This document shows, piece by piece, positions 1-11,001 of a stretch of DNA of 64,000 nucleotides. Below the pieces are notes generated by a model that ran no database searches, had not been told where the DNA came from, and worked only from the letters and a program-made list of their open reading frames with translations. Where the stretch lies: positions 16,194,501 to 16,258,500 of the forward strand of contig JAUCBN010000035.1 in assembly GCA_035048815.1 (NCBI GenBank), read 5' to 3'. This DNA is from Abelmoschus esculentus (taxonomy: Eukaryota; Streptophyta; Magnoliopsida; Malvales; Malvaceae). The translations under genes and the position numbers were made by a program. Numbering within the stretch: the stretch's first letter is position 1; the number at the start of each line of letters is the position of its first letter.

Positions 1-76
1 ATAGATTAGGTTAGTTCTTCTAGTCTAGACAAGAAACAAAAATGCAGTAACATTAACGCATTCCATTGACGTTTAC

Positions 77-586
77 CTGATAAAACCGTCGCTGTATCTC
101 GTCTGATGCTTGATTTTGAAGCTGGGTTTCCTCTAGTTCAATGTAGGGCAAATTGTTCATGAAAGCAAACCCAGGAACAAGGCTACTGCAATGCAAAGAA
201 CACATGATTATATATAGAACGAAACTGGTAATAAAAAGGGGAAAATTCAGCCGTACTGATCATTTTCAAGAGGGAAAATGGATTGCCGAAATTGACCGAA
301 GAGACCCAAAGCAACTGGTTGAGTGTAACATCCATCAAAACCAATTAAACAGCTGCTAAAACAAGAACATCGATCCGGATTAGTAAGAACAAAACCTCGA
401 GAACCGAGATGGACACCACCAACAACAACAACAACTAAAGAAACATACGTTAAGTGTATGGTAATGAACATACTTTGCTTGATTTGAGTAAAACCAGAGG
501 CAAATGTACGTGCATCCTACTGATTGCATGAGTAATTGCAGGTACTCAGCTCTTGATACATCATCGAGCTGGAACACAGCATCCAT
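77..586 (-). CDS. bHLH041-like transcription factor, first three exons (partial, runs off left edge)
   Basis: Three exons join in frame on the minus strand: 586-474 (ATG at 586), 355-257 and 185-77, each with GT/AG borders and matching phases (2, 0, 0). The 107 residues begin MDAVFQLDDVSRAEYLQ, continue with the block LMQSVGCTYICLW, and later carry NNLPYIELEE and ASDEIQRRFYQ. This N-terminal region is characteristic of plant bHLH041-type (At5g56960-like) proteins, whose DNA-binding helix-loop-helix lies near the C-terminus and would be beyond the left edge. Family knowledge predicts a nuclear transcription factor; no bHLH domain is visible here. Exon 3 ends at a clean donor, so nothing suggests a broken gene. 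An alternative would be another plant-specific protein sharing this N-terminal module. Confidence 0.72.
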
Positions 587-1138
587 TGGTAAACAATCCC
601 TGTAAGATCCTCTACTGGTTTTAGTTGCCTGTCATTTCCACATCAGTTGAATGAACTCATCCTTTATTCAGACAACAAAACTGGGGTCTTGTAATAATGG
701 AAAATGAATGGAAATTAAGGCGATCACACTTTGGATCAACTAGGGTTTGAAAAGTTGCAGAAAATTAATACAAGGATGAAAGAAAGTGTCTGAACTCTCA
801 GAGAAGAAGCCATATGGGGAAAGTTGTTTTAAAGAAATAATATATTGTGTGGTAATGATGGTGAGAGAGAGAAGAAAGAATTGTCTGGTTAATGAGAACT
901 TTAGAAAAGTATGCAGGAGAGACAATTTTCAACTTTGGAAAAATTACATCATATCTCCTTGAACTTTTAAATATTTTAAATGCATCCACAAATTACGACC
1001 CTTGGTCAAAATTAGTCGTCTCCAAATCTTTGAATGTTCCAATCTTATCTCTAAATTATACTTTTATTTTAGTTTAGTCCTTAAATTTTTGAAGGTTTAA
1101 ATTTCATCTTCTAATTATTGATATATACTAATTATAGT
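587..1138. promoter_or_regulatory. 5' flank of the bHLH041-like gene
   Basis: No coding sequence is seen. This stretch lies directly upstream of the minus-strand ATG at 586 and should hold its 5' UTR and promoter. A GAGAGAGA run near 864 and AT-rich blocks are the only marks; no TATA box can be assigned with confidence. Confidence 0.35.
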
Positions 1139-1682
1139 TAGGGGTGTTTATTGTCGGCTATCGGATCAGATCGGATTTGATATTTTTTGAATATTTGAAT
1201 TTTTGGATCGATGATATAGTGATCCGTATCCGATTCGACCCCCCGGATATTCATATATTCATATATCGGATATTCGGATCGAATACTTATATATTCAATT
1301 ATCCGAAAATATAGTTTCATTAAACTAATTTTTAGAATTTGAATATTGTATTTATGAAAATTTTAGAATTTCGAATATATTAAACAACAAATTACTAAAT
1401 ACAACAAGATTTGTATTTACAAAAATTTCGATTTTTAAATTTTTTGAATATAACAAGCACTAAATTGTTAAATATAACAAGATTGATATTAATAAAATTT
1501 GAATCTTTTGGATTTTTGGATAATCCCAAACTTAAAATATTGTGATCCATTTTCGATCCAGAAAACTTAAAATCGGATCAAATATCTGATCCAAAAATAA
1601 AAACCAAATCAAAGATCCAAAATTTTGAATTGGGTCAATAAGTAATCAAATTAATTGGATTAGATATTTTTGAACTCCCCTA
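1139..1682. mobile_element. hAT-like non-autonomous element (MITE), 544 bp
   Basis: The element starts TAGGGGTGTT and ends AACTCCCCTA, so the ends are imperfect inverted repeats. It is flanked by a perfect 8-bp duplication ATTATAGT (1131-1138 and 1683-1690); 8 bp is the hAT superfamily signature. The interior has repeated GGATC/CGGATC motifs near both ends and no transposase ORF. An element of the same type with an almost identical target (ATTATAAT) lies at 32709. Confidence 0.85.
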
Positions 1683-3983
1683 ATTATAGTACATGTTAAT
1701 AAAACTGTTATTAAAATCGGTAATCATGTAAACAATGATGTATAATAATATGATGTGATATAAATAATTTGATGACGAATATAAACTTTTAAAATTTTAT
1801 AGGACAAATATAAAAATGAGGGTCATAAATTATAGTTTAGAGATGAAATTAACATAGCCAAAAGTTTTTAGATTAATTCAAAATAGTGATCATAACTTGA
1901 GGACATGTGACGCAATTAACTCTTTTTCTTTAGAAAATTAATAGATGTGAAAAGGACATAAAGAGAAGGGTTGGGTGAAACGCAGCCCAGAGGACGATTC
2001 AGACAAGGAATTTCAAAATTCATAAAATTCAAACAAGATTTATAATTTTGTTTGAAAATAGTCAAGAGAGGGTATGCATATAATATAATAAAGAAAGAAA
2101 ATAGTTTCATATATATTTGATTAATTAAATTATTTAATATATCTTAATGGTCTTTTGATGTTCATAGAAAGATCTTCACGACGTTAATTTTTTTTCCCGT
2201 GATTTTGTTGATGGTTATATAAAGATAGACCCTCAATCAGTTGATGATTGTTTATCGGTATAATCAGTTTTGGGTAATGAACAATCCGTCTGATTGTTTG
2301 ACCTACTCACCACTCTTTTTTTTACCTCTAACGTATATCGTTCAGAAAAAAAATTTAAGAAATTTTTAGATTTTGACGCTATGCTAATATTTATAGAAGT
2401 ATTTGCTTTTCTTTACACTTTGGATTTTTGTACGAGATTTTGATAGACTAATCCCTATTATTCTCTCTTCTCGACGCGTTATATTTGTGATATATTTCAT
2501 AGTTTTTAATAAAATTCAATTGTCAAAAAATTATTCTTGTATGATTATAAGATAATATATGTTATTTAATTTTAATATTAGCTCTTAAAAAATCCACACA
2601 TCATACAAATAATTTACTTAAACTCGAGCTCTTAAAAATAAAAAAATTAACAAATATTTAATTTTTTAACAAAGAATTAATAAATGAAAGCTAATTACTC
2701 ATTTAAAATATTCCTTTATTTAGTATCTCATTATAATTTTTGTTCGTGAGTGTTAATTTATTTAAATAGAGGTTTAAATTAAAAAAATTAAAGACTTAAT
2801 TAAAATTTTTAATAATTTTAAGTGATTTAATAAAAAAAAAATTAAAAATTATTAAAAAGAATTAATTAGAAATATTAAAAAAATTAAGGTTTAATATAGA
2901 TTTTTGTAAGAAATAAGAGGTTAAATAAAAAAATTTAAGGAGCAAAATCAAATTTATCAAAATTTTGGGGACACAGCCCCCCTACATCCTCAGCAGCTTA
3001 CGCTGTTACGCACCTGGTTATAGTTTTATATAATTTTTTAGGTTTTGATATATTTTTTAATTCTTTCATTTTTGTGAAATTCTCATTTTGCACATTTATT
3101 TTTATTTTTTTTCAATTTGATCCTCCAACTTTTATTTATATTGTCCCGTAGCTTCAAAATGTTTTTTTGTTAAAAATATTGTCACGCGTGAAAATTTTGA
3201 AATTTTCTTTAAAATTCAGAATTTAATATACATTTTTTTCAGTTTTTTTTTTAGATTTTAAAACTTTTAGGAATTTGTATGTTTTAAATATCTTTAAATT
3301 TTGAATTCTTTGACACAAATTAAACATTCTTTTTTTTTAAAAAAAATATGTATATATAAACCGTTGGAAAAATAGTATGGTACATGAACATTTGAGCTTA
3401 AATTTGAGTGGTTCTATTAGTCAAATTGATTGAGACTAAGTGTATTATTACTCTACAACAAGAGTAGATTAAATTTGTATATTTACATGCTTAAAATGTT
3501 CAATGGGTGAATGAGAAATTGTTGCTCAATGTAACACCCATGATGTTGGAAAAATAAGATGACAAGTAGAATATCTCAAACTTGTTGGGAACATAGTTTT
3601 GGAAAGCTTTATATATTAAATCTCTTCATGTTATTATTGGAAATAAGTCGAAGGCTTGGAGTTGTAGACTTTTTAGTTGGTTATAACCTCTAATTTATTT
3701 GGATTAATTTTGTGATAAATATCATTTTGAATTCTGGGAGTTGAAACTCTTCAGGAATTGTTAAATTCTTTAATTAAACATGTCCCTTGTTTTTATAGTG
3801 TTCTGCTTTTGTGAAGTTCGTCGCGTTGTATCTTGGGAGACAAACGTTCCATAGAAACTCCAGCTCTAGGAGGGGACAAATCTGTTTTAAGGACACTGTG
3901 ATAGCACAGGCCTTGGTCAAGTCTTCAGAATCGTTTATTATTTTTTTTGTTTCTGTGATCTTTGTGTTTTTCATTTTAGGAAG
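1683..3983. other. AT-rich intergenic sequence
   Basis: No gene or clear element is seen. The sequence is extremely AT-rich with scattered phrases typical of old LTR-element debris, such as a C-rich patch near 2960-3020. The part from about 3360 to 3990 may be a decayed LTR belonging to the gypsy relic that follows, but I could not find its partner or define its ends. Confidence 0.4.
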
Positions 3984-4250
3984 AGGATAATGGCCCCGTG
4001 AAAAGTGGTATTAGAGCGAAGTTCTTCGCTGGGTATGAGCAGAAAAGAGGACATGGGGACAGTCACAAAGGCCACGGAAATCCAACCAATGGATAAGAAA
4101 AGGGTTGCTTCAAAGGATCGACTCACAAGTCTTGAGGAAAGGATAAACTGACTCAAATCCAGTTTAAAGGAATCTACGGATTTTCTAGACGTTGTCAACG
4201 ATCACCTTGAGGAACTAGAAGCCAAAATCTATCCTTTCAAGCAAGATGTT
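3984..4250 (+). mobile_element. Ty3/gypsy-type primer-binding site and gag relic
   Basis: At 4005 stands TGGTATTAGAGC, one or two changes from the usual plant primer-binding site for initiator methionine tRNA. About 85 bases later a plus-strand reading frame (from about 4090) begins MDKKRVASKDRLTSLEERIN, hits a stop, and continues with LKSSLKESTDFLDVVNDHLE and LEAKIYPF. This coiled-coil gag start is the kind found in gypsy-like elements of cotton and relatives. It is cut off where copia sequence begins near 4251. It has an internal stop and is dead. Confidence 0.55.
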
Positions 4251-5057
4251 AACGAGATCATTATCTTTAAATAATTGTTATGTATGAGGCAAAGCCGAAC
4301 TATGTGTTTGGCTAAACATATCCTGAAGATATGTGAATGTTTTTCACAAGATAAGATGCAAGCTATCTTGTAAAGAGATAATACAAAATTTATATCTCAA
4401 GGTGGATATATCAAATATGATAATACGAAACATATTTCTTCAAGTTTCGTCCCTCATGATTTTCAGATGAATAGTATTCAATGAATCATTTCAAGCAATG
4501 ATTTGGAAGATTTATCCACTAGTGCATGATCTACTTCAACATTTGAAGATTGTATTCAATATTGAATTATGAAGATTCAAAGATCTTATGTGATATTTTC
4601 ATGAGGGGAGTAAATATGCGTTGTACTCTTTTTTCTTTAATCGAGGTTTTATCCCAATGGGTTTTCCTGGTTAGGTTTTTAATGAGGCAACATGTTATGC
4701 GTATCAAAGATGTGTGTACTCTTTTTCCTTCACTAAGATTTTTTTTTCCCACAGGGTTTTTATCTTAGTAAGGTTTTAACAAGGCACGTTATCTTTATGG
4801 ATATCCAAGGGGGAGTGTTATGAATATATTTATTCATGGTGGATATCCATCCATATATTAAGTTAAAGTTTAATGGGCTTTATTATTAGGGTTTAACACC
4901 CATTGTAATTAGGGTTTCAATCTTATGCCTATAAATATAGACTTTTGGACAAAGTATTGGACACAACCCTACTTTGAGAATATAATAAAAGTCTCTCTCT
5001 TTTGTCTCTCATATTTGTTCTTCTATTTTATTCTTATTCTATACTTTATTCACAACA
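4251..5057 (+). mobile_element. Ty1/copia element fragment: 3' end of internal region plus 3' LTR
   Basis: From about 4251 the sequence is closely similar to the 3' internal part of the copia element at 17817-23089 (compare from about 22549). It proceeds to the polypurine tract AAGGGGGAG just before 4816 and a 242-bp LTR (4816-5057) running from TGTTATGAAT to TTCACAACA. Everything 5' of the RNase H end is missing, and there is no second LTR nearby, so this is a 5'-truncated relic. It abuts the gypsy gag relic. Confidence 0.75.
4816..5057 (+). repeat. copia LTR (same family as 17817-18050)
   Basis: It begins TGTTATGAATATATTTATTC and ends CACAACA, and is preceded by a polypurine tract. It matches the 234-bp LTR at 17817-18050 over its length apart from small indels and substitutions. 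Confidence 0.8.
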
Positions 5058-5394
5058 ATTTCTCGTTTACGTATATTTTCAATATTTTGACACATGGTGG
5101 ATTATTTCATAAGTTGAAATTTACGAATAATTACTAAATTCTTTTAAAAAGTAAAATGATAATAATTTTTTAAATATTATAAAATAATAATTAAATTTTA
5201 TATCTTATAACAAAATGGTAACTATTAAATATTGTTAAGTAAAATAATATAATAATTACAAAATTTAAATAATAACAAATTTAATTTTATATATTTATAA
5301 ATTTAATCAATTTAATGATCATATTAGAAATAAAAATATATAATCCTTATAATTCTTAAGCCACTATTTAATCTCACCAGATGACAAACACAAC

Positions 5395-6274
5395 TAGGGC
5401 TGTATACGAACCGAACGTTCGGTGAACCGTTCGTGAACCGAACGTTCGGTGAACCGTTCGTGAACCGTTCGACGGGAAGTTCGTTTATATTCATTTCTTT
5501 ATTAAACGAACGAACATGAATAAGATTTTTTGTTCGTTTAGTTAAACGAACGAACATGAACAAAGGGCTCGTTCATTCATTTATGTTCGTGAACGTTCGG
5601 TAATCTGTTCGTTTATGTTCATTCATTTATGTTCATTTATGTTCGTTCGTTTATGTTTGTTTATGTTCGATCATTTATGTTCATTTAAATTTATTTACAT
5701 ATATTTAAAGGTGAGCATTAAATCAAGTAAGTCGAGTCAAAAAAATTTGAGTTACTCGAGTTGATAAGTCTTTTTATGACTCATTAAAAAACTTCCTTGT
5801 TATAGGCTACGGGTGTTTATTGTTCTGTTAAACCGAATTAATGAATCGAACCAAAACAAAACTAGTTAATCAGTTAAATTTTAGGTTTTATCTAATAATT
5901 AAGAGTTTTTTTTAATTTTAATTACCGACTAATTCGGTTTAAAATCAGTTGATTAGCTGAATTAATCTAATTAATGCAAAATATTAAATATTTAGCATAT
6001 TATATATGTTATTTATGTTCGTTCGTTTATGTTTATTTATGTTCGTTCGTTTACGTTCATTTAAGTTCATTTATGTCCGTTTGTTTACGTTCGTTTATGT
6101 TCATCTACGTTCGTTCGTTTACGTTCGTTTATGTTCGTTCGTTTACGTTCGTTTATCATTTAAACGAACGAACATAAACGAACATGAACAAGCTATAATC
6201 TTTAACGAACGAACACGAACAAAAAAATTTGTGTTCGTTTATGTTCGTGTTCGTTCGGTTTGTTTACAGTCCTA
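5395..6274. mobile_element. hAT-like non-autonomous element, 880 bp, with nested fragments
   Basis: Ends are TAGGGCTGTA and TACAGTCCTA, flanked by a perfect 8-bp duplication AACACAAC (5387-5394 and 6275-6282). The two arms are dense arrays of the short palindrome GAACGTTC and of GTTCGTTCGTTTA-type units. The middle (about 5705-6000) is different: it holds a GAGTCGAGT-type fragment and a piece starting CGGGTGTTTATTGTTC with AACCGAATTAA motifs like the element at 63510, so other elements appear to have inserted here. Confidence 0.82.
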
Positions 6275-6282
6275 AACACAAC

Positions 6283-7519
6283 CGTCGTGAGAAATACGGG
6301 AATTATTTGTTTTTATTTATAATATAATCATTAAATTGATTAAATTTATTAATATATTAAGTTAAATGTGTTATTATTTAAATTTTATAATTATAATATT
6401 ATTTTATTTAATAATCTTTTACGGTCAAATTATTATTTTGTTATAAAACATTAATTATTTTTTATAATATTTAAAATTTTAATTACTATTAAAAATATAT
6501 AAAATAATAATTTAAATTTTGATTCAATTTATGTTAAATATATGGTGTGGTTCGATTTTTAACTCGAGTCTATAGTAATCCAAATTGGGTATTGGGTCGA
6601 GTCATATCAGTTCAGTTGAGTTTTGATGAATTCAGATTAGGTATTCTCGGATCGATTGATTTCAAATCAATAGAAGATCGATATGTTTCAATTAATTTTT
6701 TAGGTTGGGTTAAATTTTTAAACCCAGATATATTTTATAAAGCTAATATATTTGACTTTTTAAGTGAATTGAACTATGTTTCACACCAAATATTTATTTA
6801 TTTTAATATATTTTATATTTCGAGTTGCCTTCGGTTTAGATTACTTTAGATTTAGATGATTTCGGTCTAGGTTCACTTGAAATTCAATTCAGGTCCATTC
6901 AATTCAATTAAAAATCGAATTAGATCCATATCGATTCAATTAAAATTAGGTTGGTTTTGGTTTAACTCGATTTATTTTAAGCTTCGGATCAAATTTGAAT
7001 CAATATTAAATCTCGAATCGAATAAAATCGATTAGAGTCTCGGGTAATTTGCCACCTCTAAGTAAAGGTGAGTGCCCCAAGTGTTTCCTACATGAAATTT
7101 TATGCAACTGTGATTTGAATTCCATTTACTTACTGCAATAATCGTCTGATAAGTTTTCAAACAAATACTATCCTGGAAGTATTATGCTACAGAGATAATG
7201 CAATACAGGGACTAGTCTGGGGCTTCTTTATGCTTACAAGTATCAAGATATCGGCATAATTGTAAATGGTTCCGGCTGATACGACTTGGACAGAGCATTG
7301 CAGATGGCTTGGGAGAAAATTAAGGACGACGGACGACGGCATAAGTATCAAGATAAGGTTGCTCGTTTATGAACTCAAACTTGATGCTGGGCAATTTGTA
7401 GTTCTCCGGCAACAAACCCGAACAAACGAGTTAAAATCAGTATGGTGAAGATTTACATTTAGATGTAACTATTACCAGCGTTTGTTATAAGTTGCATCTT
7501 CGATTTCTTTATGTAACTC
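6283..7519. other. Intergenic sequence with a degenerate repeat; 3' flank of THO6
   Basis: About 6540-7065 is full of GGTTCGATT and CAATTCAATT motifs and ends GCCACCTCTAA, resembling a worn hAT-type terminus, but no partner end or duplication was found. From about 7070 the composition becomes more even and may be 3' UTR and downstream sequence of the minus-strand gene ending at 7520. No protein is recognised. Confidence 0.4.
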
Positions 7520-10500
7520 TCAAACACATTGGCTTCGGAAGGTGCACAGATGACTTCCGAACTGCGATATCACATCTACGATACCCCCATACCCACCGAT
7601 TGCAGTAACCTGACCACGGGAAAATGTGGATCAAAATGTGAAAGAAAAAAAACATTAATACATGAACAAAAAAGGAGATGAACACACACCGGACGGGTCC
7701 AAAGAGACCGAAAATGCTGATTGAGGAGCACATTGTATCTGTGAAAGTATAGTCCCATTCATATCGAAACCGCTCAGTACAGGGTCTGCACCAACAGTTA
7801 GTATCTGAAGTAGCAACATAATGAATATTAACTATTATTTGATGGAAATAACAGATGAATAAGTCTAACAACAATATTGGGTGAGTTGGCTTGCTTGAGA
7901 AGACCAACTTCCACTTACTTGATTGTTATCAAACACTACATCCTGTATAGTTGCACCACTGGAAATACTCGAAAATACATTCAGAAGCAGTGAGATTCCA
8001 GACTGACAAATTCCGGCCACTGCCACAAGCCTGTGCAGTTCAAATCTCGATTAAAACATGCCCACAAGCTTTCACTAAGTGCTCCAAAGACCCCAGAATA
8101 TGAATCCTCAAAGAAAAAATGTATACAGCGGACTTTCATTTGTTGAAGTCTACGAGAATAATGTAACCCAGTTCTAAAGACATTCAGTTGGTCACAACCT
8201 CCAGTTAAGTGGCCACTTTCTTAACTTTATGGAAGGCTATATCTTTAATTGTATGATACTTTTTTAATCAAAAACAATATGTTTTATATAAAGTTTTTTT
8301 ACCAGGTCTTACCAACCAGCTCTCACAAGAATCCAGAGCAATGCAACTAACACAAGTGTTGAAACCCTTCAACTTCTTGTCCTTTAGTAGGTCAATTAGT
8401 TTGATGCACTTTCCACTTTTGCAATCTATGTAAAAAACATATACTATTAATTAGGTTGCAATAGGTGACAGCACTGTGATAGGATGAAGCTTGGACTAGA
8501 ATTAGACAGTATTCTAACAGAAACGAAGGACAAACAAGTTTTCTATAACACTTGAAAATAAGAACACATGATGTTACCCCATATTCGTGCAGTCCCATCC
8601 TCCGATCCAGTTATAATCTGAAAAAGAACAAAGATGATAAATTAGGTTTTCCCTGTAACTCGTATTCTCAAAACTCAACCTTAGATGCATAGATGCAACG
8701 ATCACCATAAAGCATATACCATTAGCACAACAGAAGCTCCTTTTATGAGTAATATTAGTGTTTATAGGATAAATAACCTTGGTTGAAATGAATAAAATGT
8801 CAACCCAAAAAGAAGTTTACTTCAGTCTTCATGATAAAAAGAGACAAAACTGAAACTAAAAAAGTTAAGCTGTGGCACTAAGGATAACTAGCCTTGCCAT
8901 CTGAAGGCCAAATTAAATTATCAACCAAAATAAATAATCATTAAGAGAGGAAAAGTTGACCTGACTGGAAGAGGCACGAACTAGTATACAATGCAAATAG
9001 TCAGTGTGTCCCTTAAAAACCATTTTGATTTCACCCTTCTCCTGAAAAACTCCAACAGAAATGGAACCTATTAAAAAACACCTCTCAGAGAAAACACGAG
9101 GAATAGATTCATTTGACAAAAGCATACCACATCCCAGCAATATGCACAAGAATCACCAGCAGCAGAAAAGATGGATCCCCCCTGTTTTAGCAGAGTGCAA
9201 AAAAAGAAATCAAATCACAAAACATAATTTCCCATAAATATAAGCAAATGCAGGGAAGGTATTTAAAAAACTGAGGATCAACAGCAATGGCATTATTCTC
9301 AGGAATTGGAGAAAGAGACCTCCATGGACCTCTGAGAACAGCAATTAGAATGTTAGACATTGAGGGAGCGGAGGGGGATTTAAGTTTATTAGACAGAATA
9401 GAACAAAACCAAAAAAAAAGAAAATTCTATTTGGTTATCTAATTGTTTTCCAAATTGAAAAACAGCGAGAGATTATTAGGTGAACCTTGTTCACCACGTC
9501 ATCCATGGTCCAAGCAATCAGGACCGTTGATCTTTAAATAACCACCTAATAACTACCCACCCACTAAGTACATGTAGGAAAGAGGTGATGATTCACTTGG
9601 AAAAAAATTAAGATCAACGGTCCTGATTAATTGGGACCATGGATGACGTGGTGAACAGGGTTCACCTAATAATTTTTCAAAAACAGCAGACCTGAAAATA
9701 ACATTTAGCCAGCTTAACACCAAGAGATAAATACATATAATTTTTAGACTAAAAAAGCAACCACCCCTTTAATACAAGAGTTAAAGGAGCAAATGGAATG
9801 AGAATCTATGATTAACTATTGATGAAGAAGTCAAAGGATATGCCTTAAAACTCACAAGAACTACTATAAACTGTGATTACACACCTATCTTGCGGGTTGA
9901 TCAAATCAAGCACCGGCTTCATATGATTTCCTGAAAAACATCAAAACTAAATTGGCAAATTATGACCCCAGAGGAGCATTTTAATGACAGGACAATACCA
10001 ATTTGGTCTCTGCTCATCTAAGAATCAAAGACCAAGAATGGAAACAGATGGACAACATTTAAAGCTCAAAGAGAGATTCAAATCAGTACAAGACAAAAAG
10101 ATAATGACACAATGTCCATCCCCTTCCCCATTGAGTTCATGCATTATGTATCAGTCTCACATAACCACAATCTTGTTTTAAAAAATAAAACTACAGTTCC
10201 AAAATCCAGTACCTTGCAAGGTAATAGGCACCTCCGATTCAGTAAATTCCTTCCACCTCCATCCTTCAATTTTACCATCATCACCACAACTGCAAAAAAA
10301 GTTGCATACTATCATTCAAATTTACTGAGGGTTCAACGGCCAATGGTGATGAGTTCAAGTCAACCTTAGTTAAGTTAATGAACAATGAAAAGATTCAAGT
10401 CGAGCTTCGCATAAGCTCAACCATGCTAAACACAACAATTTCCTACTTTTAATGTACACAATTAATTGCATAATATTGAACACCACCTTAATAACAAGGA

Positions 10501-11001
10501 GTCTTCGCCGTTCCCGTAGAATTTCACATCATACGCCGGTCCATCATGTCCTTCGAGGAATCCCTCCGGCTCAGCCGGTAAGAACCTTCGAACACAATCA
10601 ATTATACTTCTCATCCAAACAGTAAACAATGATCAATTAATTAATCTAACAATGCACTGGTATAGACGATTATTTTACCGTTGAGCACTAGCACTGCAGA
10701 AACCAATCAGCTGAAAAAAAAAATCAAGTGAGAATCATTTCTACCTTTCGATTAAATTCTTTTTTTTTTCTTTTCTTCATTGAACGAAATCAAAAACAAG
10801 ACTCACGTGTTTGGAGACGCAAGAAGAAATGGAGTAAGACGCTATCGAACCATCGCTAGAGGCGACGACGAGACATTCCGGATTATTGTTCAAGGAAGGA
10901 GCCCAAACGGTTCGGAATATGGTTCGGGTTTGGATCTCTCTTTCCCTTAATATGCTCTCCCTGTACGCTTCTTCGTCCCAGTTTGTAGCGTCCCCGCACA
11001 T
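7520..11001 (-). CDS. THO6: THO complex subunit 6 (THO6/DWA1), WD40 protein, with two single-base lesions
   Basis: Thirteen exons on the minus strand: 11001-10807, 10710-10679, 10585-10487, 10289-10213, 9930-9885, 9331-9271, 9181-9128, 9041-8961, 8617-8578, 8425-8313, 8030-7919, 7804-7688, 7609-7520. Ignoring the lesions they give about 371 residues, the usual length. It begins MCGDATNWDEEAYRESI; WD40 blocks include EGHDGPAYDVKFYG, GDSCAYCWDV, ITGSEDGTARIWD and VGGYGGIVDVISQFGS. In the family THO6 is a seven-bladed scaffold of the nuclear THO/TREX mRNA export complex; the Arabidopsis protein is also a DWD substrate receptor in abscisic acid signalling. Two faults stand out: exon 6 ends CAG|TTTTTT, lacking the expected GT, and exon 11 is 112 nt instead of 111, shifting the frame in a four-T run. 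Either the gene is a recent pseudogene or the assembly has two one-base errors. It lies head-to-head with NMT1. Confidence 0.85.
9472..9672. mobile_element. Foldback MITE of about 200 bp in THO6 intron 5
   Basis: It starts ATTATTAGGTGAACC and ends GGTTCACCTAATAAT. The inverted arms are about 65 bp with few mismatches (blocks CACCACGTCATCCATGGTCC and CAGGACCGTTGATCTT on one arm, their complements on the other), leaving a spacer of about 70 bp. Short AAAACAGC words occur on both sides, but no clean target duplication could be fixed, so the superfamily is open. Confidence 0.75.

Noticed and set aside
3774..4198. Two minus-strand short proteins
   Set aside because: They oppose a plus-strand gag relic and primer-binding site and match nothing known to me.
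5974..6275. Two overlapping Val/Arg/Ser/Phe-rich proteins
   Set aside because: They are translations of GTTCGTTCGTTTA-type repeats in the arm of a hAT-like element.
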